A stretch of 64,000 nucleotides of DNA from Thamnaconus septentrionalis (lineage: Eukaryota; Chordata; Actinopteri; Tetraodontiformes; Monacanthidae): NCBI GenBank assembly GCA_009823395.1, contig CM020505.1, forward strand, positions 3,724,129 to 3,788,128, read 5' to 3'. A program made the translations under genes and the position numbers. The notes below the pieces were generated by a model. The model did no database searches and was not told where the DNA came from. It was given only the letters and a program-made list of their open reading frames with translations. Positions 11,426-23,800 of the stretch are shown here, one piece after another. How positions within the stretch are numbered: position 1 is the stretch's first letter; every line of letters starts with the position of its first letter.

Positions 11426-14423
11426 TGGATCCATGCATACTTTGTGGCTGAAAATTCACAGGCGAGTGAGGGGAGAGAGGGAATGGGATAAAAATCTAAT
11501 TAAATCTAAAAAGTAAATAAAACATAATAATGCCGTGGGTAGGTCGACTCTATGCTGGGCTTTTCTATATATTGCCTGTGTATTTGAGAGCCTCGGGAGT
11601 GTCTGCTGCCCTGGAAACACACCATGCTTCATAGACAAGGTCCTCGCTGAGTGTTAATGCAATAAAGATGACAGTCAATGTCTACGCTCCCAACATAAAT
11701 GAAATGCTAGCAAACATATACGCTATATCATATGAGTGGATTGACATACAGGACGAGACAGAAGAAGAGAATAAAACCCAGAAAACAATAAAAGCTGCTA
11801 GTACTAAAGTTTTTGTTGCTTGCGGATTTAAATGTGTGTAAAATTCTTTAATGCAAATGTTAAAATGTAATAATCGAAGAAAACTCATACTAAAAGGCAG
11901 TTGAGTTGTCAGTCTCATTACTCTTTTACCCCCTTTACAATATGCATGTTTTAATCTAATGCAACTAAAGAATATAAATCAACTAGGTTGGCCGCCAAGT
12001 TGGGACAAAAAGAACATAATAGAAGTTTCAGATTTGTTCACCATTCTTTTGTTGAGCACAGTGACACTTGTGTGATCGATTGAGGACATGATCTGCTGGA
12101 GTTTGGTGGAGCAGCACCAGTAAGTATGTTTTCAGCACAGTGATTCAGAAAGTACCTCTTTGTTTTTGACGTAAACTGGACAATGATCAAGAAAAATGTT
12201 TTATACACAATTACATCACAATTGCAACCTGGATGTTGCTCAAGCAAGCTGTATTCCCATTACCTAGATTGTAGCAGTTAATCCCACTTAGCCTTCAGTG
12301 ACTTCATGGAAGTGAAAGCTGAACATGGCTGAGACTTTTTCCTTAAAGCTGATCCCAGCTCTGATTCATGTGACTTCATCACAGCCTTTGTCTTATATTG
12401 CAGAGAAAGAAAAAAAAAAAAAAAAAAAGCGCAAAGGCATCCATATTAGATGACAAGGTTGGGAGGCGGAGGAGGAGGGCGGCGTGTTCAATATCAGTGA
12501 CTCGCTGCTATTGAACGTTGTGCCTGAGCCATCACTGCATTGAGTAGCCGAGTGGGGCGGCTGTTTCAAGCTCACTTGTGGAAATAAGTCTGAGAGTCAC
12601 TGTTTCTTTGTTTTGTTTGGTTGGATTCTTTGCTGTGTGAGAGATGTGATTAGTATGTGGGTTTGCACAGATTGCATTAATAATTGATTCACTTGACTAT
12701 TGATTGCACATTTACTGGAAAAAAACAAACATTATTACTTCAAACACGTTAGCCTTGCATTGCATTTTGCTTGCTGGCTGTCTTTTCTCTGATCCACTGT
12801 AATGCCGTGTTGTATACTTAACCTTGTCCATTAAGAACTTTTTTTTCTTTAATTTCCTACTAATACATAACGTGTCACAGGAAATGATACAGAATAATAT
12901 ATTTCTTCTACCCGCTGCAGAGCTCTGTGCAGTCGCATGCTAAATTGTCAGATCGGGTTACTTTCAGTCGTCACTAAGCTACATGGAAAAGGGACAGAGG
13001 AAAGTGGGCTTCTTTTTTTGTTTGTTTTACTTCCTGCAAGATTCAGTCTGTCAAGCAGAAATGATGGTGTTGTGGTTCCAGCTTCTCATTTTGACACGTG
13101 TAAATTGATAGTCATTACCATGAAAATAATATTTGATGATAAACAAGGAAAATTAGTTTGTTGACATTTGGCAATCCTTTTTTTTTTTTTTTAAATAAAT
13201 AATGCCATCTGTTTTTCATCTTTAATTCTACCCTAAATTACTCTTAATTGACAATTAAGGCAAGTCACTTGTTTGTGTTACCGGTCCTTCATTGAAGTTA
13301 TCTATCCCTCGTCCTCCCATGAGGATTGCAATAGGTATTTTCCATTCACATTCTTTTCTTCTTCCACTGTACTCTGTCCCACTACTCTGTGTGCTTACGC
13401 TAGTGCTTTGAGTGTGTCTAGCGCTGTGTGTGTGCGAAAGTGGGGGTCCGTGTCTATGCCAAGTAGTATTCCCTGATAACAGGATTACCATCTTAAGCTT
13501 ATTCACGGTAAGTGAGCCAGTTGGATGGATAAAGGACTGTATGGTCGACTCCGCTGGCGGTACATCAAGAAGAGAGTTAGAGAAAATGTAGACGGCAGGC
13601 TTAGCAAGCTTGTGGCGGGTTACTGCGAGGTAATATGAAGGATTTGAATCGTAGCAGCTCAGGCAGCAGCTGTAGTGAAGAGATGGTTTACGCTGCGTTT
13701 TGCTCGTGTCAAACAGGAACAGGTTTTATGTTCTACACGTGATCAGGCATCCAAGCGGTTGAGTCGCCGCTTCATGTTCACTCGCGAGTGGGGACATGCA
13801 CTTGCAAGCTTCCGTAGTAAATGTGCAGCAAGTGCCACGGCTGCATGCCTGGGAAAGCTTGGAATGCATCGTAAAATATCGAGAATACATTTTGATTAAC
13901 TGTGTTTCAATGGTGCGGACATTAGGTTTAAGGTGATCATAAAGCACTTAAACAGTTAGTTGATGGCCGAGAATAAAAAGTAAATGTGACGGACGGCTCT
14001 TAATCTAAATGAAAGGGCAAAGGGGGATCAAGCAAATCAGCGGCTGCGGCAGGAAGGTGCTGACGTCGCAGTAGAGTGGCGTTTGCAACGTATGGAAGAC
14101 AAGATAGCAGCAGCGGTGAAGAGGTTCCACAATAACTGCTGGTAGGATGGTTGAGTTTGGTGCATGTGGTTGGCGAGTTGGGCAACCAAGTGGAGCTGCG
14201 GCTGGAGTGAGTTGCGTTGCGCAGTCATACAACAAAATTGTGAATGTGTGAATCTTGTAGTGCTGCCGTAGTTTTGTCCCAATCAACAATGAACTGAAAG
14301 ATGACACTGCGTTACCTGAAACAATGTGCAGTGTATGTAGCTGCATTGGCCAGTGCACATGTCATTTCACAGATGTGTGTTTCTGTCTGCGGACAACTAC
14401 GGTAGTTTACTTTTTTGAGCAGG

Positions 14424-14984
14424 TGTTACGTCCCAGTCTGTGTATTGCGACATAATAAATAGACAGCAAGGGTTTTACACAAAATAACTGTGGTTTATTT
14501 CTAAAGATTTCTGCCATTAAAGTACAGTCAAAAGACAAAAAAACAAACAAAAAAAAAATTACGATGAGTCCAGAACAACAAAAGCAAAGTGAAGCTTAAC
14601 GTCATAACACAGAATGAAGAGAGGGTGCAAACATAGGTGCTAACAAACAGGAGAGCTAAGGGCACACAGGATTACTCTTTTTGAAACCTAATTCCAAATT
14701 ACTTAACACACTTCAGAGTTGGACCGCCTCTCCTCACACACACTGTCTGGTCGTGGCTGCTTTTAGAAAGACCTTGCTGCATCAGATGATGCTTTTAGAA
14801 AGACCCGGCGCTGCATCAGATGACCAGCAGCAACGGACCAATGGCAGGCGGCAGGAGGCGGGATCAGTCGGAGAGGCAGAGACGTTACAGCCAGCAACTA
14901 ACACACACGCACAGGCACAAGCACACGCACACACACATACACTCACACATTTAATAAACACAGGCACGGCTGGGGGCCGTAACA
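14424..14984 (-). mobile_element. Probable solo LTR (561 bp) with 5-bp target duplication
   Basis: The element begins TGTTACG and ends CGTAACA, giving the TG...CA termini of an LTR. It is flanked on both sides by GCAGG (14419-14423 and 14985-14989), the 5-bp target duplication common for Ty3/gypsy-type elements. On the minus strand, an AATAAA (complement at 14495-14500) is followed by a GT-rich stretch, as expected for the R/U5 part of an LTR; a CCAAT-like box lies upstream near 14838-14842. A 32-bp tandem duplication sits at 14759-14823. No internal retroviral genes are present, so this looks like a recombined solo LTR. The family is unassigned. Confidence 0.65.
14759..14823. repeat. Two tandem 32-33 bp units inside the LTR
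   Basis: Two adjacent copies start GCTTTTAGAAAGACC and end GCTGCATCAGATGA. They differ only at a few bases near the middle. Duplicated blocks of this kind are common in LTR U3 regions. Confidence 0.85.
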
Positions 14985-15188
14985 GCAGGTGTTTGATACG
15001 ACACACTCGCACGGTTCAAGTAATGTATTCATTTTTCTTACCCGTATAATGGCAGCATAAACAATGTGAGCGGAAAGCTGACCGTGGCGTAATGAGGATG
15101 ATTTGCAGGTGCAGCAACTCAAGAGTCCCAGCCACCCTCCCTCTGTAGACCAACGCATAAAGAGACACCCTGAACACCCCACTGTCCT

Positions 15189-15191
<3 letters not shown>

Positions 15192-15245
<54 letters not shown>

Positions 15246-15262
15246 CTTCTTCAAGAACACAA
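15192..15262. repeat. (CA)25 with 20-bp 3' flank shared with 9.3 kb
   Basis: CA array at 15192-15242, then the same 20-bp flank (15243-15262) seen after the CA array at 9309. It lies about 200 bp beyond the right end of the solo LTR. Confidence 0.85.
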
Positions 15263-16289
15263 CATTTTAATGCGCAAACAACAACAAAGTCTTGGCTTCC
15301 ATATAAAGTCATAAAAGTGGACTTCACTAACTTGACCATTGCTTATTGCTTCTTCAGCATCTGTCTCTGATACACGATGATTTTTGGATCTATACATGCT
15401 TTCACTTTTGCTGATGCCACCATTTATTGACACAGTATTGGCCGATGTTGGCAGAGATAGAGATCGGGGATTCACGCTGTGAAACAAGAAAGACAAAAAA
15501 TAATACTTTTGTTCACATAAAGCCAGAAGCAGGATGCAACGGTCACCTCAGTTTATAAAAAAAAGACTTATTTGTCGCGCTCAGGACGAATCCTCAGAGG
15601 AGGACAGACAGCTGGAGCAGCCTGCGTGCTGCTCCTGCCACTGGCAGAGTCTCTGCGTGTTTGTGAGTCTGATGTAGGTGGGAGCTGAGTCAGAGAAATT
15701 CAGCAGTCGACTTCACCCGCTCTGTCTTTACTTGTTCACATTGCCAACGGTTTTATAAGTAATGCCTTCTGTTTTTTTTTTTTAATACAATAACAGTGCA
15801 AAACAAAGAAAATAGTGCAAATATTACATGATAGATGCGATTATGACATGCTTTCACAACTTTGACACCGTCATAAATGATCATTTATATATGTCTCCTG
15901 CAGCAGTTACGCAGATGATCTGCACATAAGCGTTGAGTTCTTTTGACAAAAATACATTTATTGATGACTACTTTCTAATACTACTTTCTAATAATACATT
16001 TGAATGCAATTATTATTAATTGTTGTAATATATTGATGATATAATATTAAACCTCAAACAAAGCAAAATGAACAGCAGCCATCCCGCATGCAGCAGGTGG
16101 TTGTAGTGGAGGTTGAAAGGGGAGTCGTTCAGCCGTACGGTAGGACAGAAAATGAAAGAAAGAGGCTGAGACCACACAGAGAGGACGCTAAGAAGAGAAG
16201 AAATAACACGATTGGAAGAAGCATGTGCAGACCACTGACCTGACACCACCAGTGCCCCACCTTCCTCCTGTGTATCACCTACATATCAC

Positions 16290-16314
16290 TCTTCTCTTCT
16301 CTTCTCTTCTCTTC
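16290..16314. repeat. (TCTTC)5 pentanucleotide repeat
   Basis: Five units of a pyrimidine-rich pentanucleotide. A different pentanucleotide array, ACTTC, occurs near 30992-31016. Confidence 0.9.
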
Positions 16315-19300
16315 GCCACACAACACCTTGTTGAATTGATTTTATTGGAGAGTCTTACTGAAGAAGGTTTCGACTCCTGTGTGTTTTTCACAACATCCTG
16401 CGCCGACCCTTTCCAAGCGTTCGCCGGCTGTCTTTTCTGCGGCAGAAATGCAGCTTAATGAGCAAGAAAAGGGAAACTTGCATTACCCTGAAGCTGTAAC
16501 TTGCCAACAGATACTGACTGGATTCCAAGACTTTAAACATTGAAAGGCTTGCTGTTGGAAAGCACTCGGCCAGCACGTCCAGCACTGAGAAACACTATTT
16601 ACACTGAATGGAGGGAATACACAAACATCTTGTGTGTTGTTTTAGTGGGCTTTGTGATGAGTCTCCTAATGCGACGCAAGTGTATGTTGTTACTATTAAT
16701 GGGTGTACTGGTGCAGAATCTGTGGCGTGCTGGTTAAAAGGATTTATTGTGAGTGAGGATGATACATGACCACTAATGGGAATTTTACTGGCCCACTGGG
16801 CTTTGGTCAGTACTTCAATGCATTCTTCAATAGCTTTAGTCTCAATAGGACTTAATAGCACAGATGAACAAAAACCGAACCACAAAGTGTTCTCTAACTT
16901 CCTCCCTCAGCACTCCGAACAAAGCTTTTCTTTTTCTCACCCCCACCCCCCACACTGTTTCTGTTCTTCTGCTGAAACGTGTGCACCGGAGACAGCTTTT
17001 CAGCCCAAACAATAATAATAATGATTAAAAAAAAAAAGAGCAAAGGAACCTGCTGCATTTCATGTCGAGCAGAATTCCAAGGAGGCCTCCACCTGTCCCG
17101 ACTTCTGAACGACGTGAGGAACTTTATTACAGCATCTGTCAGCCCTTGCGTTTTTATGGTGCGTAGCTAAATGTACATTCGACTCTGATGACAACATCAC
17201 CCACACTGCATGAGGACGGAAAAGGCACAGACATCCGCACGGGGGCGAGAGGAGAAAGAGGACAAAAAAGAAAACGTATCCGCGCGGATCCGTCGGGACC
17301 TGAGGGGAAAAAAATAGAGCAGAGCCACTCGTTCCTCCGTCTGAAAGGAGGAGGAAGAAAGAGGCGTTGAGGGAGAGCAAAAGAGGTCAGAGGAAGAGAG
17401 CGCAGGTGATGGTTTTAAGCTGCTGGTGTCACAGGCAGATTCAGGCTGTGCAGCCGCCCGGCTGTCATCTGCATCTCACACAATATCCCCTTTATTCGCA
17501 ATATCACGCTTCCCTATTCCGCTGCGGCCGCCTCCCCTGGTGCAGCCGACTCACTGCACCTTTCTCTCTCTCCAGCAGACAGCTGCCGCCAGTCACTGCC
17601 CCGTTATTCCCACCGTCTGCTGTGCCCTCCCCGCACAAACTGTACTGTCAGCACTGTTTTGTTTATCTGTTCTTTTTCCTTTTGCCCAACTTGGGCACTC
17701 GGTCTCTGTTTTTGGCACGTGCTCTGTTTGCCTCCCATCCAAGGTCTTTCTTACAGTGTTTTGCCACTGCAGAAACTTTAGAGCCTTTCCAGGAACGTGG
17801 CACCCTCCCAACACAGAAACCAGCATCTAAATTTAGTTCGAGGCCTTTTTTTTTTTTTCTTCATGCGATTGTAATTTGCAGAGGTCCTATTGGGCACGTT
17901 GACTGGTTTGAATATTACTGCCAGTCTCTCTTCAGTATTGATGATGAGAGGGTAAAGAGCTGTCACAATGCAAACCTGATGATAGTCCCGTGCTAACCAA
18001 TAGTACGGACCTGTACAATCAAGCTAACCATGTGCTAAAGCTAACTGCTATATAGGGAGAAAATATGACAAATCTATATGTTCAGCTGAAATGTGATGAG
18101 GACCCACACGTGTTAAATCTGGAGGTTGTAGACATGTCTGACATCATCAGACACCATCAGAGCCATTCCAGTTAACTCACACAGATGTGTGCTGGTATTT
18201 TACAAAGGTTTGCGGCGTCTTTTGTGTATTAAATGTGTGACTAAATGATCCCGCTGCTTTGTTTTGACTCAAGAAGAAACTAGAGAGTACCAGAACACAA
18301 CATAGAGGCTGGGACAAATCTAAAAACATGTAGCCTCAACACTGCTGGCTAAATCTTGATCTTAATTGTATCTTGGTGTTCAAATTTGAATCAGCAGGTT
18401 TGTACTAAGTTTAACCCTGAGATTAGATGGAGAAAACAACCTAGGACAAGGAAATTAAAAGTTCTTTTGGTGGGAAAGCACCTTAATTCTGTGGAACAAT
18501 GCTCCCAGCTGTATTACTGTTGGCTCATATGCTCCATTTCGATCCCCCGCTGACTCTTTGTAATCTTTTGAGTGCAACAAAATCCTCCTAGTCTCTTCAA
18601 CGGGACATATTAGTAAATAAAGCACTTGATCCAAACTGGAACATATGATCATCAAAATTCTCCCGTTCCCAAGCCCCTAATCGCCTAATCTCACTTTATC
18701 TTGAATAACTCTAACGCACGTCAAAAAGACAAAAAAACAAAACAAACCCTGAGTGGACAGAATGCCCATCACTTGTAAGATTTGCCCTCATCCTTTAATC
18801 CTTGAATGGAAAGGATAAAGAGCAGAAGCTCACAGATGAACACTTCATGCTCACTTTCACACTCTCGCTCCTTTTCAGTCCCACGCAATGGCCTGCACGC
18901 TCTTACACCCACAACCGCGCACGCATGCGCGCTCACACCCGCACACGCAGCGCGCGCACGCACACACACACACGCACACCGGACTCACCAAACCATGGAG
19001 AGGCAGGGTTCGGTTCATTGCTCACCTTGGCTGGTTTGATCAATGGCAGTCTGCCCCCTGCAAATCCCTCCCACAAACAGAGCTGAACAAACAGACAAGA
19101 AGCGTTTACACAGACTCTCATAATCTGCTCATCTATGGGCCACGATTTTAACGCGTGCACGCTCGCACACGCACGCACACACACACACACACACACGTAT
19201 GCATGCCGAATATATACACCTTCAAAGTGTGACTACGGAGGGGCAAAAGGAGATAACTGTTCATAATGGCAAAGCAGACACACACTTTGCGTCTGCATAT

Positions 19301-19315
19301 GTTCATTTGCATCCA

Positions 19316-19319
<4 letters not shown>

Positions 19320-19358
<39 letters not shown>
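19320..19358. repeat. (CA)19 microsatellite
   Basis: A pure CA array, the longest of three CA-rich tracts in 18.9-19.4 kb (others near 18959-18978 and 19169-19196). GCGCAC-type alternating purine-pyrimidine stretches surround it. Confidence 0.95.
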
Positions 19359-19360
<2 letters not shown>

Positions 19361-20715
19361 CATATCAGTGACTTTTGCCCATTATCCTCCCTGACCTCTT
19401 CAGCAGGATATGCTGGATGGGCTTGTTGATGTTGATAACAGACGGGTTAATAGGGATTAATGGACTTCACACACAACGCAGCGCACACACATTCACTTAA
19501 GAGCTGGGAAAACATTTCTGTTTCGACGAGTTTACAGGCTTTCACGCGCCACCGCGCGTGCGCACGTGTGTGTATGTGTATGTCTGAGCGTTTTTGCGTG
19601 TGTGTGATTAGCGGCGCGCGGGTATCATGTATCTGTCGGCTGAGCAGCGTTGCTTGATGGGATAATTGAAGCGTGAAATAGCCACATAGAGTTTGTCAAA
19701 ACTCTTTGCGGCCGGCATTTAGCGTCACGGGCGGCGCAACTGGAGCGCTTAGTGTCATTAACTGGCACGTTGCGCCGCAGACAGAGAGATGTTATCAGGA
19801 AGAATAAAGACAAAAACACATTTATGAGTTGATGAGTCACTCGGACAGTTTAATGGGACGGCCCTGCTGACATAGAGTCTTATCAACCCTCTAAATGTTC
19901 AAAATTAGAGTTATTTACCAGTCCTTTGTACTTACATTTTAACAAGCACTATTATTAAGGCCTTGGACAGTGTTTGTTAATAAGATATAGAAATGTATTC
20001 CATCCCAATTTCCACTCTAAAAAAAGTGTTACTGAATGTGGATATGAAGTGTTGAGCACCTGTTTATTTAATTTTTTTTAGCACTGTAAACAATGACCTG
20101 GGACGTCATTTTTCTCCCTCGGAAAACAGACCAACTGTTTGGCTAACTGCTCCTCTCATGATGCTGACATTCTGATTTGGCCACAACAGGAAGGTTGAAG
20201 TTTAAAAAAATGCTGATTTGTGTGTCTTTTACCTTCACATTAATATGTTTGGCAGAGTAAAAACAAACAACTAACTAAAAAGGAAACCAAATAACATGAA
20301 GACCTGTCGGAAACCAGATATCAACTCAGCGTGGACCTGTAACAGCAGCTTCCATCTTCTCATGTGGACTTTGTAGCTCTAAAGCAGCGACGCGCTAAAC
20401 GTTCCCGGTGGCTCTTGGCTGACAGCAGCCATAACTCTGCCTGAGGCCTCTGTTACCTGAGCATAAACAGACTGTAAAGTTTCAACCATAGAGGGCAGTG
20501 ACAGACTATTAGATGTGGTTGCCTTCGTTGTTGCCACTCAAAAGCTGCATGTAAACGATTAGAAATTAGCTGGAAGGCAACGAGGTGGCATTCACCTTTT
20601 CCTTTCTGCCATCACTTCCACTAATCTATTTCATCTTAATTAGCCCATCCTGCGCTCGTCTCTCCTCCGAAGAAACATCATTTTCTCATCATGCATTTTC
20701 TCTCTTACCCTGCAG

Positions 20716-20890
20716 GTGCGGTGGACAAAGACAGCGGGCAGTGCGTCAGACAAGTTCCAGGAAACATCCATCTACAACGAGACGCTGCGCATCGAGGGCA
20801 TCCAGAGGGTGCAGGGGGGCCGCTACTACTGCAAGGCCGACAACGGGGTGGGGGTGGCTGCCATCAAGTCCATCCGCGTAGATGTGCAGT
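20716..20890 (+). CDS. mdga1: mdga1 exon: second half of Ig domain 1
   Basis: This 175-bp exon lies between TACCCTGCAG and GTAAGT, entering in phase 0 and leaving in phase 1. It encodes VRWTKTAGSASDKFQ through KSIRVDVQ (58 residues). It supplies the C-strand tryptophan (W50), the F-strand cysteine in YYCKADNG (C86) that pairs with C38 in the previous exon, and an N-glycosylation site in NETL (N68). The RWTKTAGSASDKFQ block is nearly invariant in MDGA1 as I recall it. The exon completes the membrane-distal Ig domain of the neuroligin-binding arm. The final base T pairs with AC of the next exon to give the tyrosine starting the Ig1-Ig2 linker. Confidence 0.95.
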
Positions 20891-23800
20891 GTAAGTGGGC
20901 GAGGGCAAAGCAGGTCCGGTCCCAAGACCACAGCTGACGACCACTGCAGCCGTTCCCACCATTAGCGAGAGCGAGCCGAGATTGGGAGAGATGGAAAGAA
21001 ACATGAAAGACTGATTGGATGTGTGATGATATTTCAGGTGGGAATGGCTTCCGGGAGTATCTGACGGTGGACAGAATCACGGTCTGGGATTAAATCCAGT
21101 AGAGATGCAGTGTTTGGAAATGGCGATAGATAAGACGCCGCAACTCACACATCACAGCTCTTTTGCCCAGAGTGCAATGGCGCTTTAGTGCACGTATGAA
21201 ACGGCTGTGTAGACTCCTCCGAGACCGATTACCGGAATAAGTTGATTTGTCAGATGCTCCCTGGAAAGAGTGAAGTCACGTGGGATGTCTGAAGCATTTT
21301 TGTCATAGTTAGTCCAGGTGGTACGAGCTCCCTAACACGCTGTTTCTCTGATGATGATCAACTTTCAAAGAACACAAAAATGTCACACAAAAGTAGTGAC
21401 AAGGAAAACAACAGCAAAATCAGACTGTTCCCTCATTTAATACCCGTCACAAGCACTGGTTGTGACGATGCCTTCCGCAATTTAATGACCAAAAAATGAA
21501 TCAATAAATCAACCAATTAGTTGTGCAACCAATGGAGGGTCCTGATGTTGCTGTGAGAAGCAGTGGCGTGTTGTAGGGGTCCCGTGCTGCTGCCTGTTTC
21601 ACTGCCCCACTGTCCCTGTGTGTCAGGGGCCAGGTCATGGTCACAGGTCGATGCGCCCGCGACGATAAAGCCCAACAGGTCGATACTCGTAAAAAACATT
21701 TTTATTTCCATTCCCAGCACTCTAAAAAGCCCCTCCATCTGTAACATCACTTTACTGCAGAGACAGTTCCCCCCGTCATTGATTCAATCATTTTAACGCT
21801 ACTTTATGGACTAATAGAAAAGGGTTTATTTTCCAAGGACCCAATAACACTAAACATCCATTACCTGCCTCTCGACTGCTCTGTTCCTCTCTAATCCCTG
21901 ATCCTCCTCGCGTACCATCACCACCAGGCACCATCATGTAGCTCCTTTAGAATCTAATCCCTAGCTCCAACCCAATGCACTTGTACCCGCACCGACGCAA
22001 TCTTGCCCGTGTTTATTCCTACAGGATTTGCCTCTTGTACACTACCTTGCTTCAGCCTTTTAATGTGGCTCCCCCTCCTTTCCCCTGTTAGCGTTAGCTC
22101 TCCCCAGGCGCTAACTCGGCCCGGGGGAGCCGGTAATTGCAGGGGGCCCGGCTAGTCGACAGGTTGTATAGTGTTTGCAGGTTTGACAGGTCTGTGAGGC
22201 TAACCAGCTCTGACGGCCAGGGCTTGTTCAATCCCCCAACCCCAGCGGTGCTCGGCCACGCTTTCCATGCAGGGAGGCTAAAGTGCAGCGACGATGTAAC
22301 AATTAGCCCAGGCTACCTGTGGGGGCAAAAAAGAATTAGAGCGAGTGGGTGAGAAGTAAATGAAAGAGGAGAGAGGGAAAAGATAGATTGGAGGGTGGAG
22401 ACAGAGTGGTGGTGGAGCAGGAAAATGCAGGCAGTCAGTGCAAGAGGTGTACTTTCAAGAGTTGGAAATTATGTTTCATTGGATAGCGTGCTTCCTTTGA
22501 AATATTCCGATCCAGTTGTTGAGTCTCGCAAATTTAAATGTAAAGGAACAATAATGGCGAGTCAAAAAAATAAATGATTTAACTTTAGTAATAACAAAAG
22601 ACCATTTTCATTTCTGGCTGGTGCTGACAATGATCCCTATGCTGACGAGAGATGGTCTTTTCGATAAATCCGGATATGGAAGCTCGTATTCAGGGATGAT
22701 TTAGTGCAAAGGCAAATCGGCCTCTTTTCAGATTGCAAATGCATCCTACATGCATTAATGTATATCTGGATCAAAGACTGAAAGAATTGGGCCTGGGTAG
22801 TATGAGAAGGGACTTAGGTTTTAGTTATTGTCGATGCAGCTTGTTTGAATCAACGTTTTTCAGGTTAGAGTGAAAAAAGGACATTGTCTAGAAAACATAA
22901 AGTAATGGAGAAACATGGCCCAAAAGAAAAATTAGTGTTTTTTGAGCAATGGTATATTGATGAAACCCTCTGAGGGAGTGTAGAAAAATCAGCTGAAATA
23001 TTTCCCAAGTTCCAAGAAGATTTGAGTGTTTGGCAGTATGAAAGGAAAGGGAAGGATACGGAGGATGGAAACAGTCATTGAGGTGCACTTGTGTGCTTTT
23101 GGGATTGGATGCCTCCAACCGACGGCTATTGACCAGAAGGCAGAACATGCTGTTACCCGCACCGTCTGTTTCTCCCAATCACTATCTTTTTTGTTTGCCT
23201 CCATGTCAGCTTGTTTTCAGGGCTGAGTGCTCACTCTTTACATCCTCTTCACCATCCATCCACAGCCTCCCTCCTCACCAGCACAGATTGCCTTTATTTG
23301 GACTGTTTTGTTAGTAAATATGTGGAAGGTTTAGCCACACTGAGCATCCAGTTGAGAGATAAAGGCCAACGTCACACAAAAATCATCCTATCCTTACCTC
23401 GTCCTAAAAACAATAAAGATAAATAAAGATTTTGAGACCAATTTGATAAGAAAAAAAAAAAAAAAAAAACTCCTTAGAAAATAAAGAGTATGTGGCATCT
23501 TTGTAATCAGTCGCAAATTAAACAGCCAGTACAATATTGTAAGTGGCAGCCAGCTTTGATTTTATTTAATTTACTCGACAGTCCACAAGCTTAATGACTA
23601 AACACTGAGAGGTTTGTTTCATTTACCCCCACTCTGGCTGTCTCTGATACGGCACCACTGTTCACACCATAAACAAACGTCTTGAGAAAAAACTCCTTCT
23701 ATTTGTCCTCCTCCAAGAAAGGGGGCGTTGTACATCCACCTGCGGACCAATGACCTGGCACTTTGACCACCGAGGCAGTGGGGCAGTGAGCTGGCGGGGT

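Larger units (their letters stand above)
1652..20715 (+). other. mdga1: mdga1 intron splitting Ig1 (19.1 kb, phase 0)
   Basis: The donor is CAG|GTAAGC at 1652 and the acceptor is TACCCTGCAG ending at 20715. I see no second gene inside on either strand. Identified contents are listed separately: a FOX-motif hairpin (2587-2617), GA/TG microsatellites near 3.9 and 4.6 kb, a decayed SINE (10.3 kb), a LINE fragment (11.3 kb), a probable solo LTR (14424-14984), and CA arrays at 9.3, 15.2 and 19.3 kb. CpG-rich stretches lie near 9.44-10.04 kb and 17.2-17.6 kb. The rest is anonymous AT-rich intron. Confidence 0.9.
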
